Shown one piece after another: positions 63,070 through 64,000 of a stretch of 64,000 nt of DNA. The notes beneath the pieces are model-generated. The model was not told the DNA's origin, ran no database searches, and worked only from the letters and a program-made list of their open reading frames with translations. The DNA is from Pelagibacterium sp. 26DY04 (lineage in GTDB: Bacteria > Pseudomonadota > Alphaproteobacteria > Rhizobiales > Devosiaceae), in the NCBI RefSeq assembly GCF_031202305.1, contig NZ_CP101731.1, positions 3,722,501 to 3,786,500 on the forward strand, in the 5' to 3' direction. The position numbers were made by a program, and so were the translations under genes. Position 1 is the stretch's first letter. Every line of letters starts with the position of its first letter.

Positions 63070-64000
63070 ATGACCGCCAGGACCCTCTACGACAAAATCT
63101 GGGACGACCATGTTGTGGCCTATAACGAGGATGGCACCGCTATCCTCTATATCGACCGCCACCTCGTCCATGAAGTCACGAGCCCCCAGGCTTTCGAGGG
63201 ACTGCGCCTCTCCGGCCGCAAGGTCCGCGCCCCCGAGCGCACCCTGGCCGTTGTCGACCACAACGTGCCGACCTCGGACCGCACCAACGGGATCGATGAT
63301 CCCGAATCCCGGCTCCAGGTGGAAACCCTGGCGCAGAACGCGGCTGATTTCGGCGTCGAATATTACAACGAGCTCGATATTCGCCAGGGCATCGTCCACA
63401 TCGTAGGCCCCGAACAGGGCTTCACGCTCCCGGGCATGACCATTGTGTGCGGTGACAGCCACACCTCGACCCACGGCGCTTTCGGCGCCCTGGCCCACGG
63501 CATCGGCACCTCGGAAGTCGAGCATGTCCTCGCCACCCAGACGCTGATCCAGCAAAAAGCGAAAAACATGCGCGTCGTCGTCGACGGCAAGCTCCCCGAG
63601 GGTGTTACGGCCAAGGACATCATCCTCGCCATCATCGGCGAGATCGGCACCGCCGGCGGCAATGGCCATGTCCTCGAATATGCCGGCGAGGCCATCCGCT
63701 CGCTCTCCATGGAAGGCCGCATGACGGTCTGCAATATGTCGATCGAAGGCGGCGCCCGCGCCGGGCTGATCGCGCCTGACGAAAAAACCTTCGCCTATGT
63801 CAAGGATCGCCCCCGCGCCCCCAAGGGCACCGCGTTCGACATGGCGCTCGACTATTGGCAGACGCTCTATACCGATGAGGGCGCCCATTTCGACAAGGAA
63901 GTGCGGCTCGACGCAGCCAATCTCCCCCCGATCGTTTCCTGGGGCTCCTCCCCCGAGGACGTGATTTCGGTCACCGGTGCCGTTCCCGATCCCGACCAGA
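63070..64000 (+). CDS. leuC: 3-isopropylmalate dehydratase large subunit (3' end beyond window)
   Basis: The first 310 residues of LeuC, the [4Fe-4S] subunit that works with LeuD. The family start [13 protein letters not shown], the motif [41 protein letters not shown] (in two parts) and [17 protein letters not shown] are present. The cluster cysteines of the C-terminal part lie beyond the edge. ATG at 63070, weak ribosome site (GGAATTTGCGCTCCG). It is on the opposite strand and 33 kb away from leuD. Confidence 0.97.
   Translation, partial: MTARTLYDKIWDDHVVAYNEDGTAILYIDRHLVHEVTSPQAFEGLRLSGRKVRAPERTLAVVDHNVPTSDRTNGIDDPESRLQVETLAQNAADFGVEYYNELDIRQGIVHIVGPEQGFTLPGMTIVCGDSHTSTHGAFGALAHGIGTSEVEHVLATQTLIQQKAKNMRVVVDGKLPEGVTAKDIILAIIGEIGTAGGNGHVLEYAGEAIRSLSMEGRMTVCNMSIEGGARAGLIAPDEKTFAYVKDRPRAPKGTAFDMALDYWQTLYTDEGAHFDKEVRLDAANLPPIVSWGSSPEDVISVTGAVPDPDQ

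Overview
This 64 kb window is GC-rich chromosomal DNA from an alphaproteobacterium, most likely a member of the Hyphomicrobiales near Devosia or Pelagibacterium. That placement is an inference. It rests on the block hemC-hemD-mitofilin-hemY facing tsaD-gpsA-YciI-EVE, the block htpX-rsmB-heparinase-purH, an SDHAF4-type DUF1674 protein, a large NAD-glutamate dehydrogenase, a K+-independent membrane pyrophosphatase, and several families of intergenic palindromic repeats. No prophage, insertion sequence, CRISPR array or rRNA was seen. Most of the window is core metabolism; the first 15 kb is the more accessory part.

Layout. 0-0.1 kb: start of a lipoprotein gene running off the left edge. 0.5-7.2 kb: a GntR regulator, an accessory aconitase-family hydratase and a tripartite tricarboxylate transporter (tctC-tctB-tctA), which together look like a tricarboxylate uptake and catabolism cassette. 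7.3-15 kb: a peptide-type ABC transporter (two ATPases and two permeases on the minus strand, substrate-binding protein on the plus strand) with a GAF protein, an XRE-cupin regulator and an M24 peptidase, probably a regulated oligopeptide or peptide-like nutrient system. 15-20 kb: a DUF2254 membrane protein, a small DUF2007-like protein and sdhCDAB. 20-28 kb: nudK, a MarR/VOC divergent pair, small conserved proteins, carbonic anhydrase, an EamA exporter, asd, a PagL-like outer-membrane protein and a luciferase-like monooxygenase. 28-31 kb: leuD-GNAT-leuB and deoD. 31-37 kb: purH, a heparinase-family protein, rsmB, htpX and the SDHAF4 homologue. 37-42 kb: opgG-opgH-opgC for osmoregulated periplasmic glucans, with opgH split near its N-terminus by one amber codon. 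42-50.5 kb: EVE, YciI, gpsA and tsaD against hemC, hemD, a bacterial mitofilin and hemY, then tRNA-Thr(CGU). 50.5-56 kb: phhB, terB-like, yggT, DUF167 and hppA. 56-64 kb: the 1598-residue NAD-glutamate dehydrogenase, a glycerophosphodiesterase, ppa and the 5' two thirds of leuC, cut by the right edge.

The most interesting non-coding signals are: a 14-nt palindrome of form GTACCC-NN-GGGTAC found upstream of both separated leucine transcription units (leuD at 30.2 kb, leuC at 62.9 kb); the amber-split opgH; an orphan intrinsic terminator with a possible sRNA upstream of yggT; a cluster of four hairpins upstream of opgG; and candidate operators beside the GntR, XRE-cupin and MarR regulators. All functional statements come from reading the sequence and knowledge of the families; no database search was run.
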